NCBI GenBank assembly: GCA_963662035.1
Contig: CAVLDO010000006.1
Coordinates: 27,740-91,739 of the forward strand
From: Equibacterium sp963662035
Lineage (GTDB): Bacteria > Bacteroidota > Bacteroidia > Bacteroidales > UBA932
Reading direction: 5' to 3'
Length of the DNA stretch: 64,000 nt
Shown: positions 17,814-26,659 of the stretch, piece by piece
Layout: the number at the start of each line of letters is the position of its first letter
Position numbering within the stretch: position 1 is the stretch's first letter
The notes under the pieces: generated by a model
Told to the model about the DNA's origin: nothing
Seen by the model: only the letters and a program-made list of their open reading frames with translations
Databases searched by the model: none
Position numbers and translations under genes: made by a program

Positions 17814-18623
17814 TTACCAGTTTTTCTCTTTCTGACGGGACTTGAGGGCGGCGGCCTTCTCTTTGTTGACCTTGTCCTGCGTTTCGTTTTCCTTCTCCTG
17901 GATTGCCTGCAGCATCTGCGAGGCGGCCTCGGGAGTTATTTTGGGCTGCTGCCCGTCCTGATTCTGATTATCGTTGTTGTCCTGATTTTGGTCGGGATTG
18001 TTCTGATTCTGATTCTGATCCTGGTTTTTGTCTTTGTTCTGATCGGAGTCCTGATTGTCCTTATTATCCCGATCTTTGTTCTGGTCCTGATCTTGGTTGT
18101 CCTTATTATCCCTGTTCTGATCCTGATTATTCTGATCTTGATTGTTCTGATCCTGATTCTGATTGTCCTGCCGGTTCTGCTGTTGCTGCTGCTCGTTTTG
18201 GAGCATCTTCTGCGCATAGGCCAGATTGCTCTTGGCATCCATATCGCCCGGATTGCGCCGCAGCGACTCCTTGAAGGCCTCTATCGCCTCGCTCCAGCGG
18301 CGCTGCTGCAGGTAGATGTCACCGCTGTTGTAAAAGGCATCGGCGGCTCGCGGGCTGCGCGAAAGGCTGTCCAGCGCTTTGCCGGCATATTTTTCCGCCT
18401 CCTGCCAGTTTTCTATCTTGTAGAGGGTGTTTGCCAGGTTGTATTGCGCCGCAACGCTGGTGGAGTCCTTCACCAGCGCCTTCTTGTAGTCGATCTCGGC
18501 GGCAGCATAGTCCGCCTTCTTGTAGTCGCGGTTGCCGCCGCGCACCTCCCGCCGGTCGGTCTGCGCCTGCGCATTCAGGCTGCAGAGCACCGCGGCCGCA
18601 ATCATTATCAATATCCGTTTCAT
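17814..18623 (-). CDS. batC: BatC-type TPR protein with Asp/Asn/Gln repeat tail
   Basis: 269 residues: signal peptide (1-20, LNAQAQ), two to three TPR units (about 30-140), then about 95 residues made almost only of D, N, Q and K in short DQNQ/DNKDNQ units, and a charged C-terminal helix. This is the BatC layout of the Bacteroides aerotolerance operon. The low-complexity tail is encoded by a minisatellite-like tract (17960-18190) and is likely to vary in length between strains. It is tightly packed with batB (13 bases) and batD-E (3 bases). Confidence 0.85.
   Translation of the reverse strand: MKRILIMIAAAVLCSLNAQAQTDRREVRGGNRDYKKADYAAAEIDYKKALVKDSTSVAAQYNLANTLYKIENWQEAEKYAGKALDSLSRSPRAADAFYNSGDIYLQQRRWSEAIEAFKESLRRNPGDMDAKSNLAYAQKMLQNEQQQQQNRQDNQNQDQNNQDQNNQDQNRDNKDNQDQDQNKDRDNKDNQDSDQNKDKNQDQNQNQNNPDQNQDNNDNQNQDGQQPKITPEAASQMLQAIQEKENETQDKVNKEKAAALKSRQKEKNW
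17960..18190 (-). repeat. Minisatellite-like tract coding the Asp/Asn/Gln repeat of BatC
   Basis: On the plus strand the tract reads as many imperfect copies of a 6-12 base TGATTC/TGATCC/TGTCCT unit. On the coding strand this gives GAT/GAC, CAG and AAT/AAC codons. Unit length is a multiple of three, so slippage would keep the frame. Confidence 0.75.
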
Positions 18624-18636
18624 TCGCTTAACTCAC

Positions 18637-19638
18637 TTATTGTCTTTCCCTAAACTTAAGCTTGCGCTCGCCTATGAGCATCTCTATCACGAAAAGCGCC
18701 AGCGCTATGCCGAAAAAGTACATATATTGCTCGTCAAAATCCTCGAACACCACCGAGCGGAACTTGGAGGACTCTATGCTGCGAATGTCCTCGATTATGG
18801 GATTAAGCCCGAACTCGCCGGCCGATGCACGCACATACTCTCCGCCGCCGGCCGATGCAATCTCCTTGAGAGTCGTCTCGTTAAGTCGGGTCACCACAAT
18901 ATTGCCATCCTTGTCGCGCAGCATATCGCCGTCCATAGGGATAGGCTCCCCCTGCGTGGAACCCACTCCGATGCAATAAATCCTGATTCCCTCCTCCGCA
19001 ATGCTCTCGGCCGTCTCCAGCACGTTCCCTTCGTGGTCTTCGCCGTCGGAAATCAATATTATGGCGCGGCTCTTTTCGCTCTGGGTGCTGAAACTTCGGG
19101 CGCAGGTCATCAGGGCATCGGCGGTAGATGTGCCCTGCACCGGGACAGCCCCCGGTTCTATAGTCCCAAGAAAGGCCTTGGCCGACACATAGTCGGTGGT
19201 GATGGGGAGCTGCACAAAGCTCTGCCCCGCAAAAATCACCAGCCCGATGCGGTCTCCCGCCAGTTTGTCCACCAGCCGCGAAAGCGCCAGCTTGGCCCTC
19301 TCCAGCCGGTTGGGGGAATAGTCCTGCGCCAGCATCGAGTTGGAGACATCCAGCGCTATCATAATCTCCACGCCGCGGCTCTCCTTCTCCTGCAGACGGG
19401 CCCCAAGCTGAGGCCGGCTGAGCCCAAGCACAAAAAACAAGAAGGCCAGCGAAAACAGGCTCACCCGCAGCCATCCCTTGCCACTGGAGCGGCCGCTTAT
19501 CAGAGCCTCCACAAGGGCAGGGTCGCCCAGACGGGCGGCGCGCTCTTTCTGCCGCTTGAGATAGCGCCAATACCCAAGAAAAAAGAAGGGTATCAGAAGC
19601 AGCAGCAGCAGGTATTGTGATTGAGCTATATGAATCAT
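18637..19638 (-). CDS. batB: BatB, von Willebrand factor A domain membrane protein
   Basis: 333 residues. Two N-terminal hydrophobic stretches (about 8-24 and 55-75) precede a vWFA domain carrying the MIDAS metal site (ALDVSNSMLAQD, DxSxS) and the later Thr and Asp positions (QGTSTADAL, ILISDGEDHEG). A C-terminal membrane segment follows (YFFGIALALFVIEML). BatB partners BatA in the envelope. It lies one base from batA and 13 from batC. Confidence 0.9.
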   Translation of the reverse strand: MIHIAQSQYLLLLLLIPFFFLGYWRYLKRQKERAARLGDPALVEALISGRSSGKGWLRVSLFSLAFLFFVLGLSRPQLGARLQEKESRGVEIMIALDVSNSMLAQDYSPNRLERAKLALSRLVDKLAGDRIGLVIFAGQSFVQLPITTDYVSAKAFLGTIEPGAVPVQGTSTADALMTCARSFSTQSEKSRAIILISDGEDHEGNVLETAESIAEEGIRIYCIGVGSTQGEPIPMDGDMLRDKDGNIVVTRLNETTLKEIASAGGGEYVRASAGEFGLNPIIEDIRSIESSKFRSVVFEDFDEQYMYFFGIALALFVIEMLIGERKLKFRERQ

Positions 19639-19639
19639 T

Positions 19640-20626
19640 TTAAGGCAGTTTCTTAATGATCAGATATTTGAAAATCAGCTCCAGGCAGAGCGCCAGCAGC
19701 GCCAGCAGCGCAAAGGGCATAAACCGCTCGCTGTAGATGGGAAAGCTGTCCACCGTGGTGCGGTTCTTCTCCATCCGGTTGATTTCCGAGTAGATTTCCA
19801 TAAGCTTGGTGTTGTCAGTGGCGCGGAAATACTTGCCGCCGGTGGTCTCGGCTATCTTCTGCAGCAGAGCCTCGTCTATCTCCACCTTCAGGTTCTGCAC
19901 CTGCACGCCCCAGGGGGTCTGCACGGGATAGGGAGCCTCCCCCTGCGCCCCCACGCCTATCGTATAGACGCGGATGCCGTATGTCTTGGCAATCTCGGCC
20001 GCCGTCTCGGGAGCGACCTCGCCGCAGTTGTTAACGCCATCGGTGAGCAGAATCACCACCCTGCTCTTGGCATCGGAGTCCTTGAGGCGGGCCACCGCGG
20101 TTGCCAGACCATTGCCGATTGCCGTGCCGTCGTCAATCAGACCTGTCTGCACCTCCTTCATCATATTTATCAGGGTGATGCGGTCGGTGGTCACGGGGCA
20201 CTGGGTGTAGCTCTCCCCCGCAAACACCACTATGCCGATGCGGTCGGTGGGGCGGGAGGCGATGAATTCTATGGCGATATCCTTGGCGGCCCCGATGCGG
20301 TCTGGCTTGAAGTCGCGCGCCAGCATCGAGGTTGAGACATCCATATCAAGCACTATGTCGATACCCTCGGTGTCCACCTTTTCAAAGTTTTTGGAGTCGC
20401 GCGGACGGGCGATGGCCACAATCATCAGCGCGAGGGCAGCGATGCGCAGCACGAACGGCAAGTGCCGCAGCGCACGCCGCAGCCACGATGGCCTGTATAT
20501 CCACCTGTTTACGGCGGAAACCTGCAGCGAAGGGGCGAGTCCCTTTATCTCCTTGTAGACATAAAGCGCCACAAGGGGGATGAGCAGCAGCTCAAGATAC
20601 AGCAGCTTGGGATATTCAAAAAACAT
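19640..20626 (-). CDS. batA: BatA, von Willebrand factor A domain membrane protein
   Basis: 328 residues with the same layout as BatB: N-terminal membrane segments (about 8-26, 58-75), a vWFA domain with MIDAS DMDVSTSMLARD and LLTDGVNNCG, and a C-terminal membrane anchor (FMPFALLALLALCLEL). It probably interacts with the MoxR ATPase and DUF58 protein encoded upstream. Only one base separates it from batB. Confidence 0.9.
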   Translation of the reverse strand: MFFEYPKLLYLELLLIPLVALYVYKEIKGLAPSLQVSAVNRWIYRPSWLRRALRHLPFVLRIAALALMIVAIARPRDSKNFEKVDTEGIDIVLDMDVSTSMLARDFKPDRIGAAKDIAIEFIASRPTDRIGIVVFAGESYTQCPVTTDRITLINMMKEVQTGLIDDGTAIGNGLATAVARLKDSDAKSRVVILLTDGVNNCGEVAPETAAEIAKTYGIRVYTIGVGAQGEAPYPVQTPWGVQVQNLKVEIDEALLQKIAETTGGKYFRATDNTKLMEIYSEINRMEKNRTTVDSFPIYSERFMPFALLALLALCLELIFKYLIIKKLP

Positions 20627-20629
20627 AGG

Positions 20630-21571
20630 CTACTCCTTTTCCTCCTGATCTACCTGAGACATATAGGTTGCATTCACAAACCGCACGGCGCCGGGCACGA
20701 CCTCTTCGTTTTCAGCCTCGCCGGCCTCGTATTTTGCAAACTTGACCAGGTCGGCGCGGTTGAAGAGTTGAGACACGCCCTCGAAGAGGTTCTCCTCAAT
20801 GTTCTGCTTTTTGAGGTCGGCGAGCATCTCCTTTGAGGGACGCTCCAGGGTCGCTATGCCGTAGCGGCCGGCGATGTAGACGCGCAGCGCGTCTGTAACC
20901 TCGGTGTAGAACTGCTTCTGCCGTCCGCTTTGCCAAAGCTTCTGCCTGCGGATTTTCTCCAGCGAGCGCAAAGCCACGATGTGGGGCGGATCCTGCACTA
21001 TGGGCTTGCCCAGGAAGGTGCGGTTTGCGCGGCGCATCTTCACCATACGCACAGCTGCATATGCTGCCGCCCCCACAACCAGCGCCAGCAGCACCCACGG
21101 GAACACTTCGCCGAATGTCAGGGGGTATTTTATCTGCCCCTTGAGATCCTTTACGACATAGGTGGCGGTGTCCACCGGTATTGTGGTGACCTCCAACTCG
21201 GGTCCCTGCACGAGCAGGGTGTCTATCGCGCCCCCCTCGCGCTCTATCATCGCAATGAGATTGGGCAGAAAATAGCTACCGCTGTCAAAGCTGGTGAGGA
21301 CCACCTTCCCCTCGATTTCTATTTTGGAGCGGCTCTGCCGCACGGTGTCCATCTCAAGACCTTTTATGATCTCCACCCCCGGCGCGGGCGGATTGGAGAT
21401 ATCCTCCAGAAAATATTTCTCTCCCGGGGCCATTTCAAGCGGAATTATCCACTCAACCTGGTCTCCTATGAGTATGGTGTCGCGCGTCAAGCGCGAGAGA
21501 GCCTCGCCGCTTTGGGCAAGGCAGGCGGCCGACACGGCTGCGAAAAAGAAAGACATCAGCAGTCTTCTCAT
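20630..21571 (-). CDS. DUF4381-like membrane protein of the Bat operon
   Basis: 313 residues: signal peptide (1-19, SAACLAQ), a beta-rich periplasmic domain, one membrane segment at about 157-177 (FPWVLLALVVGAAAYAAV), and a cytoplasmic helical domain containing FYTEVTDALRVYIAGRYGI and a conserved ERPSKEML segment. The same kind of gene sits between DUF58 and batA in other Bacteroidetes Bat operons. It overlaps the DUF58 gene by four bases and precedes batA by three. Confidence 0.75.
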   Translation of the reverse strand: MRRLLMSFFFAAVSAACLAQSGEALSRLTRDTILIGDQVEWIIPLEMAPGEKYFLEDISNPPAPGVEIIKGLEMDTVRQSRSKIEIEGKVVLTSFDSGSYFLPNLIAMIEREGGAIDTLLVQGPELEVTTIPVDTATYVVKDLKGQIKYPLTFGEVFPWVLLALVVGAAAYAAVRMVKMRRANRTFLGKPIVQDPPHIVALRSLEKIRRQKLWQSGRQKQFYTEVTDALRVYIAGRYGIATLERPSKEMLADLKKQNIEENLFEGVSQLFNRADLVKFAKYEAGEAENEEVVPGAVRFVNATYMSQVDQEEKE

Positions 21572-22458
21572 TTCAACCCCCTGTTTTTAAAGAAAGCCGC
21601 CAGTCCGCGGACATAATCCTGGTCGGTGGCTATGCTCACATTGTCTATCCTGTATTTGTTCATCAGCACCCGGCACTCCTCGTCAAAAGCCTCCGCGCGC
21701 ATCCTGTATGCCTTGCGCATCGCCTTGGAGGAGGTGTCCACCCAGGCGCCGGCCCCGGTCTCCGCGTCGCACACCCTCACCAGCCCCACGTCGGGCAGCT
21801 CCTTTTCGCGCCGGTCATAGATGTTTATCACCGAGAGGTCGTGCCTGCCCGCCGCAATCTTGAGCGCCTCCTCATAGAGCGGGTGCCCGTCGGCGTCGGT
21901 GTCCATCATATCGGAGAGCAGAAATGCCGTGCAGCGCTTCTTGAGGGCGTTTGTCAGATAGCGCAGCGCGCCGCCTATGTCTGTGCCGCGACTCTCGGGA
22001 GAGAACTCCACCAGCTCGCGGATTATGCGCAGCAGGTGGGTGCGCCCCTTCTTTGGGGGGATGAACTTCTCCACCCTGTCGCTGAAAAAGAGAGCGCCGA
22101 CCTTGTCGTTGTTGATGGAGGCGGAAAAAGAGAGCACTGCGGCGATTTCGGTGGCAAGATCCTTCTTGGAGCGGACATTGCAGCCGAAGCAGCGCGAGCC
22201 GCTCACATCTATGAGCAGCATCACGGTGAGCTCGCGCTCCTCCTCGAACACCTTCACATAAGGGCTGCGGAGGCGGGCCGTCACGTTCCAGTCCATATTG
22301 CGCACATCGTCGCCCCACTGGTATTCGCGCACCTCGCTGAAGGTCATTCCGCGCCCCTTGAAGGCGCTGTGGTACTCCCCTGCAAACATCTGGTGCGAGA
22401 GAGCCCTGGTGCGGATTTCGATTTTGCGGACTTTGGCCAGCAGATCGTTACTTTCCAT
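21568..22458 (-). CDS. DUF58 / vWFA-like protein
   Basis: 296 residues with the DUF58 hallmark GRGMTFSEVREYQWGDDVRNMDWNVTAR (shown here as adjoining short motifs GRGMTF, WGDDVRNMDW) and a MIDAS-like DVSGS. There is no membrane segment or signal, so it is cytoplasmic and probably links MoxR to the membrane Bat proteins. It is the second gene of the Bat operon, 21 bases after moxR. Confidence 0.88.
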   Translation of the reverse strand: MESNDLLAKVRKIEIRTRALSHQMFAGEYHSAFKGRGMTFSEVREYQWGDDVRNMDWNVTARLRSPYVKVFEEERELTVMLLIDVSGSRCFGCNVRSKKDLATEIAAVLSFSASINNDKVGALFFSDRVEKFIPPKKGRTHLLRIIRELVEFSPESRGTDIGGALRYLTNALKKRCTAFLLSDMMDTDADGHPLYEEALKIAAGRHDLSVINIYDRREKELPDVGLVRVCDAETGAGAWVDTSSKAMRKAYRMRAEAFDEECRVLMNKYRIDNVSIATDQDYVRGLAAFFKNRGLK

Positions 22459-22479
22459 CTTCAGACGCCTCCCCTGCCG

Positions 22480-23475
22480 CTACGGCACCTCTATCGTGTC
22501 GAGTATGTCGCTGATTATGTTCTCGGAGGTTATGTTGTCAGCCTCGGCCTCGTATGTGAGGCCGATGCGGTGACGCAGCACCTCGCAGCATACCGCGCGG
22601 ACATCCTCCGGAATCACATACCCGCGCCGGCGGATGAAGGCGTAGGCCTTGGCGGCCATCGAGAGGGATATGCTGGCACGCGGGGAACCGCCGAACGAAA
22701 TCATATTCCTGAACTTGGAGAGGCCGTATTCCTCGGGGTTGCGGGTCGCGAACACAATGTCCACGATATACTTTTCTATTTTCTCGTCCATATAGACGTC
22801 GCGCACCACCTTGCGGGCACGGATTATGTCATCGGTCTTTATCACCTGGGACGGCTTGGGCATACCCTCGCCGGTGTTGTTCATACGGATAATCTGCTTC
22901 TCCTCCTCTTTCTTGGGGTATTTGACCACGACCTTGAGCATAAAGCGGTCTACCTGCGCCTCGGGCAGCGGGTAGGTCCCCTCCTGCTCTATGGGGTTCT
23001 GGGTCGCCATCACCAGGAAAGGCTCCGGCAGGCGGAAGCTCTCGTCGCCGATGGTCACCTGACGCTCCTGCATCGCCTCCAGCAGCGCCGACTGCACCTT
23101 GGCGGGCGAGCGGTTGATTTCGTCGGCCAGCACGAAGTTGGCGAAGATGGGGCCCTTCTTTATCTGGAACTGCTCGCTCTTCTGGCTGTAGATGAGCGTG
23201 CCGGTGACATCGGCCGGCAGCAGGTCGGGGGTAAACTGGATACGGCTGAACTTGGCGTTCATAGTGGATGCCAAAGTATTGATGGCAAGAGTCTTGGCCA
23301 AGCCTGGCATACCCTCGAGCAGAATGTGGCCGTTTGCCAGCAGACCTATGAGCAGATTCTCTATCAGAGACTTCTGGCCCACTATGACCTTGCCCATCTC
23401 CATCTGCACGATGTCCACAAACGAGCTCTCCTGCTGTATGCGGTCGTTCAGTTCTTTAATGTTTTCGCTCTCCAT
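22480..23475 (-). CDS. MoxR-family AAA ATPase
   Basis: 331 residues with Walker A EGMPGLAKT, Walker B VLADEINR, the sensor region VMATQNPIEQEGTYPLPEAQ and the C-terminal lid. MoxR ATPases act as chaperone-like factors that activate vWFA-domain partners, which here are encoded directly downstream (DUF58, BatA, BatB). It is the first gene of the Bat operon. A TATATTTG -7-like box lies on the minus strand at 23514-23521. Confidence 0.93.
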   Translation of the reverse strand: MESENIKELNDRIQQESSFVDIVQMEMGKVIVGQKSLIENLLIGLLANGHILLEGMPGLAKTLAINTLASTMNAKFSRIQFTPDLLPADVTGTLIYSQKSEQFQIKKGPIFANFVLADEINRSPAKVQSALLEAMQERQVTIGDESFRLPEPFLVMATQNPIEQEGTYPLPEAQVDRFMLKVVVKYPKKEEEKQIIRMNNTGEGMPKPSQVIKTDDIIRARKVVRDVYMDEKIEKYIVDIVFATRNPEEYGLSKFRNMISFGGSPRASISLSMAAKAYAFIRRRGYVIPEDVRAVCCEVLRHRIGLTYEAEADNITSENIISDILDTIEVP

Positions 23476-23513
23476 ATTGAAATGTTTTATAATTTTGCTC
23501 CTTATATATCTGA

Positions 23514-23521
23514 CAAATATA
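23514..23521 (-). promoter_or_regulatory. Putative -7 box of the Bat operon
   Basis: TATATTTG on the minus strand, 38 bases before the moxR ATG, in the short divergent gap to truA. No -33 TTTG at the usual spacing, so only half of the promoter is supported. Confidence 0.5.
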
Positions 23522-23534
23522 ACAATATTTTCCT

Positions 23535-24287
23535 ATGCGATTCTTTGTTTCGGTGTCATACAACGGAGCGCGCTACAGCGGCTGGCAGAGGCAACCCGAT
23601 GCCACCAGTGTCCAGGAAGTATTGGAAGACGCCTTGGGAAAGGCTCTCGGGGTCCGGATAGAGGTCACCGGAGCGGGGCGCACCGATGCGGGAGTGAGTG
23701 CGGAGGGCTATGTCGCCCACTTTGACTATCCCCGCCAAATCAAAGAGCACGGCCCCCTTTTGTACAAAATAAATGCCATTTTACCACCTGACATAGCGGT
23801 AAATTTAATCTCGGAGGTGGGCGATGGCGCGCACGCGCGGTTTGACGCCACCAGCCGCACCTACCGCTATGCGGTTCACACGGTTAAAGACCCCTTCGCC
23901 TGGCATTCGCACTACTGCAAGTTCACGCTGGACGTGGAGGCGATGAACCGCGCTGCGGCACTGCTGATGGGGCGTCACGATTTCTCCAGTTTCGAGAAGA
24001 CCGGGGCCGACAACAAGACCTCTATATGCACCGTCTCCCGGGCTGTGTGGAGGGTCACCTCCCCCGGCCACCTGGAGTTCACCATCACCGCCGACCGCTT
24101 TCTGCGCAATATGGTGCGCGCCATAGTGGGGACTCTGATAGATGTTGGGCGCGGCAAAATATTTGCAGAAGATATGCGGGCCATTTTGCAGGCCCGGGAC
24201 CGCTCCAGAGCGGGCCAGTCGGTGCCGGGAGAGCCGCTGATGCTGTGCGGCATCACCTACCCCTACCCCGTTGATTGCGAAAATTAA
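23535..24287 (+). CDS. truA: tRNA pseudouridine(38-40) synthase TruA
   Basis: Forms pseudouridine at positions 38-40 of the tRNA anticodon arm; 250 residues, normal length. It begins MRFFVSVSYNGARYSGWQRQ, and the catalytic Asp51 lies in GAGRTDAGV. The later RFDATSRTYRY and ADRFLRNMVRAIVGTLIDVGRG motifs also fit. It diverges from moxR and precedes exbB by 19 bases. Confidence 0.96.
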   Translation: MRFFVSVSYNGARYSGWQRQPDATSVQEVLEDALGKALGVRIEVTGAGRTDAGVSAEGYVAHFDYPRQIKEHGPLLYKINAILPPDIAVNLISEVGDGAHARFDATSRTYRYAVHTVKDPFAWHSHYCKFTLDVEAMNRAAALLMGRHDFSSFEKTGADNKTSICTVSRAVWRVTSPGHLEFTITADRFLRNMVRAIVGTLIDVGRGKIFAEDMRAILQARDRSRAGQSVPGEPLMLCGITYPYPVDCEN

Positions 24288-24306
24288 TTAAACAAATACC
24301 AAAACA

Positions 24307-25053
24307 ATGTTATTGACAACACTACTCCAAGCCTCTGCCGACGAACTGACGGCCACGGTTGCCGAAGCCGCAGAGCAGCACTCATTCTCTCTGCTGGGAA
24401 TGGCCGCAAAGGGCGGCTGGCTTATGCTCGTACTCGCAGCCCTGAGCGTGATCGCGGTTTACATCTTTGCCGAGAGACTCTACGCAATCGCCCACGCCTC
24501 AAAGGTGGACAAGAACTTTACCAAGGACATCACCGACTACCTGCAGGATGGCAAGAAGAAGTCCGCGATGGCGCTCTGCAAGAGGAGCGACACCCCCGTG
24601 GCCAGAATGCTTGAGAAGGGCATCGACCGTATGGGCCGCCCCCTGCACGACATCCAGACCGCCGTGGAGAATGTGGGCAACCTGGAGGTGGCACGGCTCG
24701 AGAAGGGGCTTCCGATACTGGCGTCCATCGCCGGCGGCGCCCCGATGATAGGCTTCCTGGGCACAGTCGTGGGTATGGTGCAGGCCTTCTTCAATATGGC
24801 CGAGGCGGGCAACAACATCGACATCACCCTCCTCTCGGGCGGTATCTACACCGCTATGATCACCACCGTGGGCGGCCTTATCGTGGGCATCATCGCCTAC
24901 TTCGGATACAACTACCTCACCAGCAGAATCTCTGACGTGGTGTACAAGATGGAGAACAGCACCATCGAATTTATGGATGCCCTGGAGGCAGGCGCCCGCA
25001 AAAACGGCGGCGCGATCTCCGGCACGGACACCATAGATCTCGATGTTGAATAA
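24307..25053 (+). CDS. exbB: MotA/TolQ/ExbB proton channel protein
   Basis: 248 residues, inner membrane. One membrane segment lies near the N-terminus (about 38-58, WLMLVLAALSVIAVYIF) and two form the conserved channel part (about 135-160, GLPILASIAGGAPMIGFLGTV; about 180-205, GGIYTAMITTVGGLIVG). This is the ExbB/TolQ layout. With the next two genes it makes a TonB-type energy-transducing complex that uses the proton gradient to drive outer-membrane transport. Confidence 0.92.
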   Translation: MLLTTLLQASADELTATVAEAAEQHSFSLLGMAAKGGWLMLVLAALSVIAVYIFAERLYAIAHASKVDKNFTKDITDYLQDGKKKSAMALCKRSDTPVARMLEKGIDRMGRPLHDIQTAVENVGNLEVARLEKGLPILASIAGGAPMIGFLGTVVGMVQAFFNMAEAGNNIDITLLSGGIYTAMITTVGGLIVGIIAYFGYNYLTSRISDVVYKMENSTIEFMDALEAGARKNGGAISGTDTIDLDVE

Positions 25054-25065
25054 TACTGGCAGGCA

Positions 25066-25479
25066 ATGGCACTCAAACGATCTTGCAAGGTTGACTCCAG
25101 CTTCTCGATGTCCTCTATGTCGGACCTCGTGTTCCTGCTGCTGATCTTCTTTCTGGTGACCTCGACCCTGATCAACCCCAACGCTCTCAAGCTGCTGCTT
25201 CCCAAGAGCACCGGGCAGGTCTCGGCCAAGCCTATGGCCACCGTATCCATCAAGCACTACCCGCAGCAGAACCGTGTCACCTACCACATCAACGGCGATC
25301 TGAACCCCGTCCCCTTCGATGCGATAGAGGGTGAGCTGCAGGAGCTGCTGCAGAGCGAGGATGAACCCACATTCAGCATCTACGCCGATGAAACCGTCCC
25401 CGTCAAAGAGGTGGTGGCGGTGATGAACATAGCCAAGCACAATCACTACAAGGTGATTATGGCCACATCCCCTGAATAA
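25066..25479 (+). CDS. exbD: ExbD/TolR biopolymer transport protein
   Basis: 137 residues with a single N-terminal membrane segment (about 18-37). The essential Asp sits at its start in SMSDLVFLLLIFF. A periplasmic ExbD/TolR domain follows and ends in EVVAVMNIAKHNHYKVIMAT, a typical C-terminus. It is 12 bases downstream of exbB. The protein forms the proton path with ExbB. Confidence 0.92.
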   Translation: MALKRSCKVDSSFSMSSMSDLVFLLLIFFLVTSTLINPNALKLLLPKSTGQVSAKPMATVSIKHYPQQNRVTYHINGDLNPVPFDAIEGELQELLQSEDEPTFSIYADETVPVKEVVAVMNIAKHNHYKVIMATSPE

Positions 25480-25500
25480 TCTCTAAAAACGGAAAGACAG

Positions 25501-26274
25501 ATGAGCGAATACGGATATGAATCCAGGGCGAAGTTTATCGGGACTATGTCCGCGATAGGCTTTGCCCTGCTCGTGTCCGTGTACTGCTCATACGCCACCA
25601 TCAGCATCACCGACACCCACAGCACCTCCGAGATTCTTATAGATATGGAGCCCGACCCTCTCCCCCCTCCCGAGCCCGAGAAGATAGAGGTGGAGGTGGG
25701 CAAGGAGCCGCGTACGCAGCAGCCCAAGCCCAGGCAGCCGATTAAGCTGGTGCAGAAGTCAGAGGCGCAGACTGTGGCCGGGCGCCCCAACGAGAGCAGC
25801 GAGAGCACCGTGGGCGACAAGGGCGATGTTGAGGTCCCCGAACCGCCGCGTCCCAAGGAGATAAACAAGCGGGCCCTCTTCTCCAGCGCGCACAACAGCG
25901 ACAAGGATACCGCAGCGCAGCAGGTGGCCGACAAGGTGAGCGAGGCTCTCACCGCTGGCCATCCCGCTGGCAACACAAGGCACGGCAGCACCGAAGGGGA
26001 GCCCTCCGCCAAGCTGGAGGGACGCACCGTGGTGGGCTTTCTGCCCCTGCCCCGCTTTGACGCCGGAGACGGCGGCAAGGTGGTGGTGAAGATTGTGGTG
26101 AACCGCAGCGGAAAGGTGATTTCCGCCGTGCCTGGGGCCCCCGGCACCACCATTTCAGACAAGAGCCTGCGCGAGAGCGCGCGCAAGGCGGCCCTGGGCG
26201 CCCAATTCAATGTGAACCAGTCGGCTCCCGAGGCGCAGGAGGGCACCATCACCTATATATTCAAGGTGAAATAA
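25501..26274 (+). CDS. TonB-like energy transducer
   Basis: 257 residues: one membrane anchor (about 10-32), a Pro/Glu/Lys-rich periplasmic spacer (about 50-120, PLPPPEPEKIEVEV, PPRPKE), and a C-terminal TonB/TolA-like domain (about 180-257) with GKVVVKIVVNRSGKVISA and ITYIFKVK. It is the third gene of the exbB-exbD-tonB set and would couple to TonB-dependent receptors encoded elsewhere. TonB versus TolA cannot be settled from the C-terminal domain alone. Confidence 0.85.
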   Translation: MSEYGYESRAKFIGTMSAIGFALLVSVYCSYATISITDTHSTSEILIDMEPDPLPPPEPEKIEVEVGKEPRTQQPKPRQPIKLVQKSEAQTVAGRPNESSESTVGDKGDVEVPEPPRPKEINKRALFSSAHNSDKDTAAQQVADKVSEALTAGHPAGNTRHGSTEGEPSAKLEGRTVVGFLPLPRFDAGDGGKVVVKIVVNRSGKVISAVPGAPGTTISDKSLRESARKAALGAQFNVNQSAPEAQEGTITYIFKVK

Positions 26275-26301
26275 AAGGCGCCGCAATCTCTTGCAGCGCC
26301 C
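26275..26301 (-). terminator. Terminator of rnpB
   Basis: Ten-pair stem on the minus strand (GGCGCTGCAA / TTGCGGCGCC, one wobble) with loop GAGA, followed by TTTTATTT. It lies about 10 bases past the RNase P RNA 3' end. It also touches the end of the convergent tonB-like gene, but in that direction no T-tract follows. Confidence 0.8.
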
Positions 26302-26310
26302 GTATAAAAA

Positions 26311-26652
26311 AGGTGAGACTATAAGCCGAGTTCCGTGAGAGACCCCTAAGGGGACTCCCCCCTATCATTTATCTGTTGCAACCTACCCCCCGGCAAAGAG
26401 CGGGCAGCCCTTATGTGCCGGTATATTTGGTCTTGCAGCGTGCGGTCGCGTACTGCGCGCGTGTCGCCACACGCGCCCGTGGGCTCTTACCCCGCGTTTT
26501 CACCCTTGGCGGCCTTGCGGCGCCGGTTGTTTTCTGTTACGCGAAACAAAAACTTACGCCCTTCTGTGATTTCCACAGCGCACTGCCCTGTGCTGCCCGG
26601 ACTTTCCTGAGAGCCCCCCCGAAGGGGTCTCCCCGATAGGGCGTCTCACCCG
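26311..26652 (-). ncRNA. rnpB: RNase P RNA
   Basis: Catalytic RNA that removes the 5' leader from tRNA precursors. Universal elements are visible on the minus strand: GAGGAAAGTCC-type P4 region (reads CAGGAAAGTCCGGGC), the GGGTAAGAGCCCAC-type element, and the 3' P4 strand ACGGAACTCGGCTTATAG. The ends pair as P1 (GGTGAGAC at the 5' end with GTCTCACC at the 3' end), which sets the boundaries to within a few bases. It follows cysteate synthase by seven bases and has its own terminator downstream. Confidence 0.93.
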
Positions 26653-26659
26653 TATAATG

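Noticed and set aside
17988..18653. A hydrophobic open frame (Val/Leu/Ile repeats) opposite batC that resembles a membrane protein
   Set aside because: The hydrophobic run is just the reverse complement of the Asp/Asn/Gln repeat codons.
21841..23661. A 606-codon open frame opposite the DUF58 and MoxR genes
   Set aside because: Shadow frame; the minus-strand proteins carry Walker and MIDAS motifs.
26376..26639. Open reading frames inside 26376-26639
   Set aside because: The region is the RNase P RNA on the minus strand, with universal conserved elements and pairing ends.
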